28,624 bases of DNA from GCA-2737665 sp044344795 (lineage in GTDB: Bacteria > Bacteroidota > Bacteroidia > Palsa-965). The DNA is taken from NCBI GenBank assembly GCA_044344795.1, contig JBIJCF010000042.1, positions 1 to 28,624 on the forward strand, read 5' to 3'. The notes below the pieces were generated by a model, which was given only the letters and a program-made list of their open reading frames with translations, did no database searches and was not told the origin of the DNA. The position numbers and the translations under genes were made by a program. Within the stretch, counting starts at the first letter, position 1. Each line of letters starts with the position of its first letter. Shown here one piece after another: positions 1 through 8,220 of this stretch.

Positions 1-1
1 G

Positions 2-673
2 ATTCACCCCATTTCCGGATCTACATTTGGTTTACGTCAAGGTTCGATGAATGATTTTTTCACTGCAGAACCATTGCATCAATCATACTACAGTGTGCAA
101 TTTGAACAATGTGGGTTCTTACCTATATGGAAACGCTTTGCAACTATTGACCGTTACATGCGTTGCGACATGCCCGATGTGATGGCTATCGAGAATCACT
201 TTAAAGCTGAAGGATACACGTTCCAAGAAATGTCCGGAATAACGTGTTTGTCATACACTCGACAGTGGTACTCCCTGTTGCAAAAACGTTCGAATCGTGT
301 GGCTTTTGCTGATCACGAAAAAGTATTCTATGAGTACATGACACTGCAAGAGAAGTTGTTCTCCGGTGCAATAGGTTTACTCGTGAGTAAAGATGATATA
401 GCGTGTGGGTTAATGATAGGATTCGCTGATCAATTCAGCAGAGCGGAACGCCGATTCATTATTCATACATCGCTATTTGATGATACGGAAGGAATGAAAG
501 CGGTGATTGAAAATGCGGGAATTCGCGCAGCACTCATCAATGGTTTTGATGCGTGTATTACGATTCAGGAGCTGGTTCAAGGGATGCACCAACCGGTATA
601 TCGCGGTCAAAAAATCAGAGAATACGCGGTAATGAGAAAGTCATTGGTGATCACTGAACCAACTCGGCACTAA
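2..673 (+). CDS. GNAT-like N-acetyltransferase, C-terminal part (5' end outside window)
   Basis: The reading frame is open from the first bases of the window, before the first ATG at 47, so the gene begins upstream and only its C-terminal ~223 residues are here. The stretch just before and after that ATG (HPISGSTFGLRQ, then FFTAEPLHQSYY and QCGFLPIW) matches, from memory, a recurring segment in Bacteroidota GNAT-family proteins of the form 'GSTW..YR ... FF.EP....YY ... GF'. It would follow the acetyl-CoA-binding half, which lies off the window. The substrate cannot be inferred. The last 23 bases overlap the 3' end of the convergent ABC transporter gene. Treating ATG 47 as the true start is unlikely because the family-like text begins before it. 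The family call is from remembered pattern only; confidence in a real coding region is high, in function moderate. Confidence 0.6.
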   Translation: MHPISGSTFGLRQGSMNDFFTAEPLHQSYYSVQFEQCGFLPIWKRFATIDRYMRCDMPDVMAIENHFKAEGYTFQEMSGITCLSYTRQWYSLLQKRSNRVAFADHEKVFYEYMTLQEKLFSGAIGLLVSKDDIACGLMIGFADQFSRAERRFIIHTSLFDDTEGMKAVIENAGIRAALINGFDACITIQELVQGMHQPVYRGQKIREYAVMRKSLVITEPTRH

Positions 674-2435
674 ACTGCAAGTCGAACAACTTTTTGTATT
701 GTCCGTTTTTCTTAATTAGTTCATCGTGTGAACCCACTTCTAAAATGGTTCCTTTGTCCAGGACGATAATTCTATCCGCTTCCTGAATAGTAGCCAAACG
801 GTGAGCAATTACAATTGAAGTTCTTCCTTTTGTTAATTGCTTCGTCGCAAATTGTATCAGCTGCTCCGATTCTGTATCAATGCTTGAAGTAGCTTCATCC
901 AAAATCAATATGGACGGATTGTAAACATATGCGCGAATAAACGCAATCAACTGTCGTTGTCCAACAGATAACATTCCCCCGCGTTCCTTTACATCAAAAT
1001 CGTATCCACCCGGCAAACGCATAATAAAATCGTGCGCTCCAACCATTTTTGCGGCACGCACAACTTCTTCCCTAGTTATAGACTCATTGTTTAGTGTGAT
1101 GTTATTATGAATGCTGTCCGAAAACAGGAACACATCTTGCAAAACCACGCCAATTTGACTTCTCAATGAAGACAATTCGTAATCTCGGATATTAATATCA
1201 TCGATTGAAATAATTCCTTTATTGTATTCGTAAGAGCGATTCAATAAGTTGATAATCGATGTTTTGCCTGAACCCGTAGAACCCACAATAGCCAACATTT
1301 CACCCGGCTTGGTTTCGAGGGAAACACCCCGCAACACCCAATCTTCATCGTTATACGCAAACCAAACCTGATCCAATTTCACTTTACCGGTTAATTGCTG
1401 CGCAACCACTGTACCGTTGTTACTAATTGCGTCATCAGTATCTAATACTGTAAAGACACGCTCCGATGCAACCATTCCCATTTGTAACGTATTCACACGA
1501 TCTGCTAACATTCGGATAGGTCTAAAAAACTGATTAATCAGCAATACGAAAAACGTTACATCTCCGGGATCGGCGAATCGTCCGTAAATGCGCATTCCTG
1601 CATACCACACCAATAGACCCAGCGACACGGAAACCAAAATTTCAACCACAGGAAAAAACACGGAGTAGTACCAAACCGAACGGATATTCGCATCTCTATG
1701 CTTTTTATTAATATCCTTAAACCTGTCCATCTCCACTTTCTCTCGATTGAAAACTTGTACAATGCGCATTCCGGTTAAGTGCTCCTGTACAAAAGCATTT
1801 AATCGTGAAACTTGATTGCGCACATCCGTGAACGATTTCTTTACCGCATTTTTAAAAATCCACGTGGATAAAAACATTAATGGAATTGTAGTCAGAACTA
1901 CAAGCGTGATTCTCCAATCCACCATCAACATGAATACCATATACACGATAATGGTAAGCAGATCACCGGCTATCACAATAAAACCTTGACTGAAAACATC
2001 GTTGATCGCCTCGATATCAGAAACCACGCGTGTAACTGCAGTTCCTACAGGTGTACGATCGAAATATTTTGCTTTAAAACCTAATACCTTACGATGCATC
2101 TGTACGCGCAAGTCTCGTACAATTCGTTGTCCTAACAACGAAGTAGTATAGCCATTGGTAAATTGTAAAATTGACTCCAGTAACAATAATCCGATAAGAA
2201 TGACTGTAAACACAAGCAACTCGTTGCGCAAAACAGCTTCATGACTTGCATCCGTCGGTGTGACAATAAAATTATTTACCGTATGACGAATGAGCATAGG
2301 TCGCACCACTGAAAGAAAAGATAGTGTAACCGTCATCATGATTGCCAGTGAAAACAAACCACGATAAGGCGTCGTGTATCCTAAGACACGTTTCAATAAC
2401 GACCAATCAAACCCATTTCCTTTTTTCTCACTCAT
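651..2435 (-). CDS. ABC transporter, fused permease and ATPase (MsbA/exporter type)
   Basis: This is a 594-residue half-transporter with an N-terminal six-helix ABC exporter membrane domain (about residues 25-320) followed by an ATP-binding domain (about 350-590). Visible motifs are Walker A GSTGSGKT (385-392), Q-loop at Q433, signature LSVGQ (489-493, a common variant of LSGGQ), Walker B ILILDE (509-514), D-loop SSID, and the switch histidine in AHR (H545). It should work as a homodimer, or as a heterodimer with another half-transporter, exporting lipid, drug or peptide across the inner membrane; the substrate is not readable. The ATG overlaps the stop of truA by 8 bases, so the two genes are probably co-transcribed. 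Its 3' end overlaps the convergent acyltransferase gene by 23 bases. Confidence 0.95.
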   Translation of the reverse strand: MSEKKGNGFDWSLLKRVLGYTTPYRGLFSLAIMMTVTLSFLSVVRPMLIRHTVNNFIVTPTDASHEAVLRNELLVFTVILIGLLLLESILQFTNGYTTSLLGQRIVRDLRVQMHRKVLGFKAKYFDRTPVGTAVTRVVSDIEAINDVFSQGFIVIAGDLLTIIVYMVFMLMVDWRITLVVLTTIPLMFLSTWIFKNAVKKSFTDVRNQVSRLNAFVQEHLTGMRIVQVFNREKVEMDRFKDINKKHRDANIRSVWYYSVFFPVVEILVSVSLGLLVWYAGMRIYGRFADPGDVTFFVLLINQFFRPIRMLADRVNTLQMGMVASERVFTVLDTDDAISNNGTVVAQQLTGKVKLDQVWFAYNDEDWVLRGVSLETKPGEMLAIVGSTGSGKTSIINLLNRSYEYNKGIISIDDINIRDYELSSLRSQIGVVLQDVFLFSDSIHNNITLNNESITREEVVRAAKMVGAHDFIMRLPGGYDFDVKERGGMLSVGQRQLIAFIRAYVYNPSILILDEATSSIDTESEQLIQFATKQLTKGRTSIVIAHRLATIQEADRIIVLDKGTILEVGSHDELIKKNGQYKKLFDLQFSAELVQ

Positions 2436-3195
2436 CGCTATTCACTTTCAATGCTTCCGGATATAAAATTTCTGTAAGATAAAGTCCGTGAGCAGGAACA
2501 GAAGCACCTGCTTCACTTCGATTGCCGGAGCGAATAATTCTGTGCATATCATCCGGTGTTAATTTCCCGCGACCGATGTCCATCATCGTTCCAACGATTG
2601 CCCGCACCATATTTCTAAGAAATCTATTCGCCGAAATAGTGAAAACCGCGTATGGTCCATGTTGCATCCAATAGGCTTGTTCAATGGTACACAACGTTGT
2701 TTTTTCATTTCCGCCGGCTTTACAAAATGCTGCAAAGTCTTCGTATTCCTGAAGAATTCCGGCTGCTGTATTCATCGCCTGCAAATCGGGCAAATTGCGT
2801 ATTTCCCAAGCCTGATGTGCATTAAACGCATCTTTGCCAACTAACAGATGATATTCGTACGTTCTCAATTCAGCATCGAAACGAGCATGTGCATTTTCAG
2901 GAACTGTATAAATCTGTTTTACTGCGATGTCCGGAGGAAGCACACAATTCAAATGATAAACGAAGTCTGCATCGCCCGCTGAAATCTGCTTTTCGGCATC
3001 AAAATGCGCGTAATAATCACGTGCATGGACACCCGCATCCGTGCGTCCGCATCCCACACAATCCACCGCTTCCCGGAGTAACATACTCAGCTTTTCATTC
3101 AGTTGTTGTTGAATCGTCATCGAGGTGTGCGGCTGTGCCTGCCATCCCTGATAAGCAGTGCCCTTATATGCCAAACGAATAAAATACCGATTCAC
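2428..3195 (-). CDS. truA: tRNA pseudouridine(38-40) synthase TruA
   Basis: TruA isomerises uridines 38-40 in the anticodon arm of tRNAs. The catalytic aspartate lies in the invariant GRTDAGVHA motif (Asp53 from the start used here), and the N-terminal RYFIRLAYKGTAYQGWQ is a family hallmark. The frame stays open upstream to a TTG at 3240, with an ATG at 3213, but family members normally begin M-x-RYF, which matches the GTG at 3195 and gives 255 residues. A perfect Bacteroidota -7 box (TACCTTTG, 3208-3201) lies between the ATG and the GTG, also favouring the GTG. In that case the mRNA would have almost no leader. If the ATG is correct the protein is 6 residues longer. The gene precedes and overlaps the ABC transporter gene, and is divergent from moxR. 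Confidence 0.93.
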   Translation of the reverse strand: MNRYFIRLAYKGTAYQGWQAQPHTSMTIQQQLNEKLSMLLREAVDCVGCGRTDAGVHARDYYAHFDAEKQISAGDADFVYHLNCVLPPDIAVKQIYTVPENAHARFDAELRTYEYHLLVGKDAFNAHQAWEIRNLPDLQAMNTAAGILQEYEDFAAFCKAGGNEKTTLCTIEQAYWMQHGPYAVFTISANRFLRNMVRAIVGTMMDIGRGKLTPDDMHRIIRSGNRSEAGASVPAHGLYLTEILYPEALKVNSDE

Positions 3196-3199
3196 GACT

Positions 3200-3208
3200 G
3201 CAAAGGTA
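3200..3208 (-). promoter_or_regulatory. Candidate Bacteroidota -7 promoter element for truA
   Basis: Read on the minus strand, TACCTTTGC matches the Bacteroidota sigma-factor -7 consensus TAnnTTTG exactly. It ends 5 bases before the GTG taken as the truA start, so transcription would begin at or next to the start codon. I see no convincing -33 TTTG at the usual distance. Confidence 0.5.
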
Positions 3209-3356
3209 CTCATTCGCGTTATACTTGTAGCAACATACAAAGTCCAAGATCACCGTTGTGATTCCTGACGCGCAACAGCGATTTATCAACAAAATCGACC
3301 TGATAAGGCTTAACATTTTTTTGCGCCCTAATCCCGATATATGCAGCCCTACGGGT

Positions 3357-3364
3357 TACCTTTG
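3357..3364 (+). promoter_or_regulatory. Candidate Bacteroidota -7 promoter element for the moxR-bat operon
   Basis: TACCTTTG is an exact match to the phylum -7 consensus TAnnTTTG, placed 18 bases before the moxR ATG and giving a predicted leader of roughly 12-14 nt. It lies in the 169-base divergent region between truA and moxR. No clear -33 TTTG is present at the canonical spacing. It would drive the seven-gene operon that follows. Confidence 0.6.
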
Positions 3365-3382
3365 CCCGGTTAATATCATGCT

Positions 3383-4372
3383 ATGAATCAAGACATTCAA
3401 AAACTGAACGAAATTATTCGGGAAGAAAGTGTATTCACCGACTCCATCATGCGCGAGTTGGATCACGTAATTGTGGGACAACGCCACATGGTGGAACGAT
3501 TGCTCATTGCCTTACTTTCCAATGGACACATTTTGCTGGAAGGTGTTCCTGGATTAGCGAAAACACTCGCGGTAAAATCTCTGGCTTCCACTATTCATGC
3601 GGATTTTAGTCGTATTCAGTTTACCCCCGACTTGTTGCCGGCCGATGTTGTAGGCACCATGATTTATAATCAGAAGCAGGAACAATTTTCGGTACGTAAA
3701 GGCCCCATTTTTGCCAATTTCGTTTTGGCTGATGAAATTAACCGTGCCCCTGCAAAGGTGCAGAGTGCTTTACTTGAAGCGATGCAGGAACGTCAGGTAA
3801 CAATTGGCGACAATACGTTTAAACTTCCTGAACCTTTTCTGGTGTTAGCCACCATGAATCCTATAGAACAGGAAGGAACGTATCACTTGCCGGAAGCGCA
3901 GGTAGATCGTTTCATGTTGAAAGTAGTAATTACTTATCCGAACAAAGAAGAGGAGCAACAAATCATTCGTCAGCAGTTGAATCCTGCGAAGAAAAATATT
4001 AGCCCGATCGTTCACCCTGATCAAATTATTAAAGCGCGTAACGTCGTGCAACAAGTGTACCTCGACGAAAAAATTGAAAAATACATCGTCGATCTCGTGT
4101 TCGCTACACGCTTCCCGCAAGATTTTAAGCTGAGCCAATTTCAGTCGATGATCTCATTCGGAGGTTCTCCGCGTGCGTCGATTAGTTTAGCGCAAGCAGC
4201 TAAATCGTATGCGTTTTTGCAACACCGCGGTTTTGTAATTCCGGAAGATGTGCGTGCAGTTGCGCATGATGTATTGCGTCATCGTGTAGGATTAACATAC
4301 GAAGCGGAAGCGGAAAACATTACTTCGTCCATGATTATTAATGAAGTATTGAATGTTGTTCAGGTTCCCTGA
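3383..4372 (+). CDS. moxR: MoxR-family AAA+ ATPase
   Basis: This is a 329-residue AAA+ ATPase of the MoxR group, chaperone-like ATPases that act with VWA-domain partners in assembling or activating protein complexes. Motifs are Walker A GVPGLAKT (54-61), Walker B VLADE (114-118), sensor-1 asparagine in ATMNP (N159) and the DRF arginine (R177 area), followed by the C-terminal helical lid. Length is normal for the family. It is the first gene of a plus-strand operon, 10 bases before the DUF58 gene, which is the classic moxR-DUF58-bat order. A -7 box 18 bases upstream supports the ATG at 3383. The target of this ATPase is not known; the VWA proteins BatA and BatB are the natural candidates by context. 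Confidence 0.96.
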   Translation: MNQDIQKLNEIIREESVFTDSIMRELDHVIVGQRHMVERLLIALLSNGHILLEGVPGLAKTLAVKSLASTIHADFSRIQFTPDLLPADVVGTMIYNQKQEQFSVRKGPIFANFVLADEINRAPAKVQSALLEAMQERQVTIGDNTFKLPEPFLVLATMNPIEQEGTYHLPEAQVDRFMLKVVITYPNKEEEQQIIRQQLNPAKKNISPIVHPDQIIKARNVVQQVYLDEKIEKYIVDLVFATRFPQDFKLSQFQSMISFGGSPRASISLAQAAKSYAFLQHRGFVIPEDVRAVAHDVLRHRVGLTYEAEAENITSSMIINEVLNVVQVP

Positions 4373-4382
4373 TCATTAATAA

Positions 4383-5255
4383 ATGCGTACAACCGACCTT
4401 TTAAAAAAAGTTCGTCGCATCGAACTAAAAACGCGCGGTCTCAGCGATCAGGTTTTCGCAGGAGATTATCATAGTGCGTTTAAAGGAAGAGGTATGACCT
4501 TTTCGGAAGTACGCGAATATCAACCCGGTGATGATGTCAGAAATATTGACTGGAACGTAACGGCACGTTTGAACCATCCTTTCATCAAAGTGTTTCAAGA
4601 GGAACGCGAGCTGACAGTCATGATTTTGGTTGATGTCAGTGCCTCAGGAAATTTCGGAACGCGTGTTCAATCGAAACGTGATTTGCAAAGTGAACTTTCC
4701 GCTGTGCTGGCATTTTCGGCGATTCAGAACAACGACAAAGCCGGGATTTTGTTTTTCAGTGATCGCGTTGAAAAATATATTCCACCGCAAAAAGGAAAAT
4801 CTCAGATTGTCCGCATCATTCGCGATAGTTTGGAAATTCAACCTGCGGGCAAAAAAACCGATATCGGTAAAGCATTGGAGTACCTCAACAATGTGGTGCA
4901 AAGTCGGTGTATTGTTTTTGTGATTTCTGACTTTCTTTCGGGAGAATTTGAAAGTCATTTGCGTGTTGCCAATCGCAAGCATGACGTGGTTGCGCTTCAC
5001 GTTCAAGACAGAAGAGAACAAGAACTACCGGACATCGGTGTTGTTTTAATGCACGATCCTGAAACAGGACAAGAACGTTGGGTGGACACTTCAAGTACGA
5101 AAGTGCGTGAAGAATATCGTAAGCAATCAACGATGCACCGTTTGTGGGTAGAAGACATGATGAAAAAATGCGGAGTTGATCTGGCGCACATCGATACAGG
5201 AGATACTTACATTAAAACGCTTTCAGGTTTATTCAGAAGAAGGGAAAAAAGATGA
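4383..5255 (+). CDS. DUF58 domain-containing protein (VWA-like partner of MoxR)
   Basis: This 290-residue protein shows the DUF58 signature around residues 41-62 (SEVREYQPGDDVRNIDW, then TAR), followed by a VWA-like fold with a MIDAS-type DVSAS (84-88). There is no signal peptide or obvious membrane segment, so it is probably cytoplasmic or peripheral. DUF58 proteins are encoded next to MoxR ATPases across bacteria and are thought to be their VWA-type adaptor; the biochemical role is unproven. It sits 10 bases after moxR, and its TGA overlaps the next start (ATGA), implying translational coupling. Family call is confident; function is inferred from context. Confidence 0.94.
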   Translation: MRTTDLLKKVRRIELKTRGLSDQVFAGDYHSAFKGRGMTFSEVREYQPGDDVRNIDWNVTARLNHPFIKVFQEERELTVMILVDVSASGNFGTRVQSKRDLQSELSAVLAFSAIQNNDKAGILFFSDRVEKYIPPQKGKSQIVRIIRDSLEIQPAGKKTDIGKALEYLNNVVQSRCIVFVISDFLSGEFESHLRVANRKHDVVALHVQDRREQELPDIGVVLMHDPETGQERWVDTSSTKVREEYRKQSTMHRLWVEDMMKKCGVDLAHIDTGDTYIKTLSGLFRRREKR

Positions 5256-6202
5256 TGCGTCGTGCTATTCTGTATCTGCTTATTCTGATGAGCACCACTT
5301 CGCTATTTGCGCAAAAGGTGGAGACGGAAGTGCTGGTTTCTGCGCGCCAGTTTCGCATAGGCGAACAAGTTGATGTTACCTTTTTTGTTCGCTACCGCGA
5401 AGGCATGTATAAAAGCCTAGTGAAGTGGCCGGCTTATAAAGACACACTCACCGCAGGCATCGATGTTCTTCGACAAGATTCTATTCGAACAGAGCTTGTT
5501 GACAAAGCCTCTGTGTTGTATGAGCAAAGTGTAAATGTTGTGATAACCGCATGGGATTCGGGCACGTACGTAATTCCGCCTTTTATTATCAACGTTGATG
5601 GCAAAGCATACCAAACAGAACCGATTAAACTTTTTGTAACCACTGTTGCCGTTGATACGACCAAACCCATCAAAGACATTAAGGGAATCATCGACGTTCC
5701 TCCTGCTCCAACATCCAACGAACCAAGCAACGATTATGTGTATTGGATTTTCCTCGCATTATTAATCATCGTTGTAGCCATCGTATTGTGGAAAGTGTTC
5801 AATAAAAATGCGAGAGTTGTTCCGAAAGTTGTTCCGGTTCATGAACTACCGCAGGATAAATATTTGGATCGATTGACAGCGCTTGGTATAGATAAACCGT
5901 GGTTGCGTGGCGAACATAAACCATATCACACGGCTCTTACTGATATCATTCGCGGATGGATTGCGGAACGTTATCGAATTGCTGCACGCGAAATGACTAC
6001 ACCGGAAATCATCGCTAAGCTTCGTTCCATTTACGCCAATGATAGTGCAGTGATTTATTGTGAACGTGTGTTACGAACTGCCGACTTAGTGAAATTTGCG
6101 AAAGGTAAACCCGACGCAGAAGAAAACGAACGCTGTTTGAATTACGCGATTGAAATTATTCGATTAACTGTAGAACAAGAACGAAAAGGAGGACAGGTAT
6201 GA
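5252..6202 (+). CDS. BatD-like single-pass membrane protein of the bat operon
   Basis: This is a 316-residue protein with an N-terminal signal peptide ending near FAQ (about residue 21), a periplasmic beta-rich domain (about 25-135), a proline-rich linker with IKDIKG (139-144), one transmembrane helix (about 162-182) and a cytoplasmic C-terminal helical region (about 205-310). The layout (signal, beta domain, helix, C-terminal helical domain) mirrors BatD at the end of the operon on a smaller scale. A protein of this kind is commonly found between the DUF58 gene and batA in Bacteroidota, usually annotated as hypothetical. The start overlaps the DUF58 stop as ATGATG; the first ATG is used. It overlaps batA by ATGA. 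Probably anchors or connects the complex at the inner membrane, by inference only. Confidence 0.85.
   Translation: MMRRAILYLLILMSTTSLFAQKVETEVLVSARQFRIGEQVDVTFFVRYREGMYKSLVKWPAYKDTLTAGIDVLRQDSIRTELVDKASVLYEQSVNVVITAWDSGTYVIPPFIINVDGKAYQTEPIKLFVTTVAVDTTKPIKDIKGIIDVPPAPTSNEPSNDYVYWIFLALLIIVVAIVLWKVFNKNARVVPKVVPVHELPQDKYLDRLTALGIDKPWLRGEHKPYHTALTDIIRGWIAERYRIAAREMTTPEIIAKLRSIYANDSAVIYCERVLRTADLVKFAKGKPDAEENERCLNYAIEIIRLTVEQERKGGQV
6186..6192 (+). promoter_or_regulatory. Strong Shine-Dalgarno sequence before batA
   Basis: AAGGAGG lies 6 bases before the batA ATG at 6199, inside the last codons of the preceding gene. Bacteroidota genes rarely carry such a motif, and I see nothing comparable before most starts in this window. 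It supports the ATG at 6199. It may equally be chance, since the same bases encode Lys-Gly-Gly. Confidence 0.45.
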
Positions 6203-7209
6203 TCGAATGGTGGAACAACATTGTTTTTGCTTATCCTTGGTTGCTGTGGTTGGCTTTAATCATTCCTGTGTTTTATGTCGCGCAACAATGGATTAATGCA
6301 GGCAAAAAAAGCGTAATTACTTTACCAACTCTTCCTTTCCTCAACAAAACCGGCACTCCTGCAGTAGTGCGTTGGAGACCCGTCCTGCACGTGTTGCGCG
6401 CGTTGGCTATTCTAATGATCATTTTTGTTGCTGCACGTCCTCAGGCAAAATCAGGATGGAAAAAAATTAAAGGAGAAGGAATTGATATCATGTTGTCTAT
6501 TGACGTTTCTCCTTCCATGCAGGCGGTGGATTTTCCTCCGAATCGTTTGGAAGCAGCGAAACAGGAAGCGATCAAATTTGTAAAACAACGTTACAATGAT
6601 CGCATTGGCATTGTCGTATTTAGCGGAGAAGCATTCACAGTTTGCCCGCTAACAACAGATCACGATGCACTGGTAAATATGATTCAAGGGATCAACTTGG
6701 GTTCCCTTGAAATGGGCACCGCTATTGGTATGGGGCTTGCGAAAGCATGTGAACGATTAAAAACGAGCAAAGCAAAAAGTAAAGTGGTGATTCTACTTAC
6801 CGATGGTGAAAATAACCAAGGCGTAATCGCTCCTGAGGATGCCGGACGTCTGGCACAAGCTTTGGATATCCGTGTTTACGCTATCGGAATGAGTGGCCGA
6901 AAGAAAACTCTTGTTCCAACACAAGTAAATCCTGACGGTAGTTACGTACAGCAATATCAGCAACCCGATATCGATGAAGAGTCTTTGCAGAATATTGCGC
7001 AAGGCACAGGAGGACTGTATTTCAGAGCGGCTGATGCTAGCAAATTGGAACAGATCTATTCTGAAATTAATCGTTTAGAAAAAACTGCTTTTGATAGAAA
7101 TGAAACGGAACAACGTAAAGAAGAATATTTAGCATTCTCGATCATCGCGGCTTTATGTATGGCGCTTGAACTGGTGTTACGTAAAACCTTATTCAACATA
7201 CTGACATGA
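6199..7209 (+). CDS. batA: BatA, VWA-domain membrane protein
   Basis: This 336-residue inner-membrane protein has two N-terminal helices (about 10-27 and 62-79), a von Willebrand A domain (about 93-290) and a C-terminal helix (about 310-330). The VWA metal site is intact: DVSPS (102-106), a threonine in EMGTAIG, and TDGEN (from 201). This is the standard BatA/BatB architecture. In Bacteroidota the bat genes (first described in Bacteroides fragilis as aerotolerance genes) encode VWA and TPR membrane proteins; how they act is debated and an envelope-stress role is possible. The ATG overlaps the previous stop as ATGA, and its own TGA overlaps the batB ATG in the same way. Confidence 0.95.
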   Translation: MIEWWNNIVFAYPWLLWLALIIPVFYVAQQWINAGKKSVITLPTLPFLNKTGTPAVVRWRPVLHVLRALAILMIIFVAARPQAKSGWKKIKGEGIDIMLSIDVSPSMQAVDFPPNRLEAAKQEAIKFVKQRYNDRIGIVVFSGEAFTVCPLTTDHDALVNMIQGINLGSLEMGTAIGMGLAKACERLKTSKAKSKVVILLTDGENNQGVIAPEDAGRLAQALDIRVYAIGMSGRKKTLVPTQVNPDGSYVQQYQQPDIDEESLQNIAQGTGGLYFRAADASKLEQIYSEINRLEKTAFDRNETEQRKEEYLAFSIIAALCMALELVLRKTLFNILT

Positions 7210-8219
7210 TTCTGGAACAGCACATATTTTTGTTAGGATGCTTGCTGGCGCTGCCGGCGGTATGGCTGTTTATTCGTGCAGAAAACAGAAATAAAAAACG
7301 ACTGGCCTTATTAGCTGATTCGTCGTTGCAAAACACCGTCATTCAGAGCACAGGAATCGGTCGTCGTCGCTTACAGTTTATTTTCATGCTGATCGCATTC
7401 CTCTTGGGGTGTGTAGCAGCTTCAGGGCCGATGTTACCGGGCGGAGAAGAAAAAATTAAAGTTACCGGTATTGATGTTGTTGTTGCGCTAGATGTTTCCA
7501 ACAGTATGTTGGCAGAAGACATTTCGCCATCACGTTTAGAACGAGCAAAGCTTGCATTGAACAATCTATTACTTCAATTGGAAGGTGATCGATTAGGCAT
7601 CGTATTATTTGCAGGAAAAGCATACACAGGTCTTCCATTAACTGATGATAAATCGGCAGCGCAAATGGTTATCGAATCTGTTTCTGCCGGAACAGTAGAA
7701 TATCAGGGCACTGCTGTAGGAGCGGCAATCGATCAGGCGGCGCAATTGTTTTATGATAATCAGGACGGGCGCGGGAAAGCGATTATTGTAATTTCTGATG
7801 GTGAAAATCATGAAGACAACGGTGCAGAAGCAGCGGCACGTGCTGTAGAGAAAGGAATTGTGGTGAATACGATTGGAATTGGTTCATCAGGAGGTGCTTC
7901 AATTCCTGAGTTCGACGAAAACGGCAATAAGAAAGGATTTAAACGTGATGCTGCGGGAAGTGTTGTTACCACACGTCTCAATGAAGCTGAATTGCAGAAA
8001 ATTGCTGCTGAAGGAAAAGGAATGTATGTGCGTGCCACTACCGGTGATGTTGGAGTCGGCAAGATTTTCAGTGCATTGCAAAACATCGGTAAATCCACAA
8101 AAGAAATCGTTCGTTATACCAAATTGACTCCTCTCGCCGTTTGGTTTTTAGGAGTTGCATTTTTGTTGTTAATTGCAGACTGGTTGATTCCTGTCGGTGC
8201 TAAAAAAAGAACATCATAA
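7206..8219 (+). CDS. batB: BatB, VWA-domain membrane protein
   Basis: This 337-residue paralogue of BatA has N-terminal helices (about 6-23 and 55-73), a VWA domain (about 88-290) and a C-terminal transmembrane helix near residue 310-330. The metal-binding MIDAS is DVSNS (96-100), followed by a threonine in YQGTAVG and SDGENHED. Conserved GRLGIVLF-type strands make it clearly VWA. The start overlaps the batA stop (ATGA). BatA and BatB presumably form a hetero-assembly at the inner membrane with their VWA domains serviced by MoxR. Length and architecture are normal and no key residue is missing. Confidence 0.95.
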   Translation: MILEQHIFLLGCLLALPAVWLFIRAENRNKKRLALLADSSLQNTVIQSTGIGRRRLQFIFMLIAFLLGCVAASGPMLPGGEEKIKVTGIDVVVALDVSNSMLAEDISPSRLERAKLALNNLLLQLEGDRLGIVLFAGKAYTGLPLTDDKSAAQMVIESVSAGTVEYQGTAVGAAIDQAAQLFYDNQDGRGKAIIVISDGENHEDNGAEAAARAVEKGIVVNTIGIGSSGGASIPEFDENGNKKGFKRDAAGSVVTTRLNEAELQKIAAEGKGMYVRATTGDVGVGKIFSALQNIGKSTKEIVRYTKLTPLAVWFLGVAFLLLIADWLIPVGAKKRTS

Positions 8220-8220
8220 C

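Noticed and set aside
489..513. Possibility that the ABC transporter signature LSVGQ (protein residues 489-493, minus-strand gene at 651-2435) marks a degenerate ATPase
   Set aside because: LSVGQ is a common functional variant in exporter-type ATPases, and all other motifs are intact.
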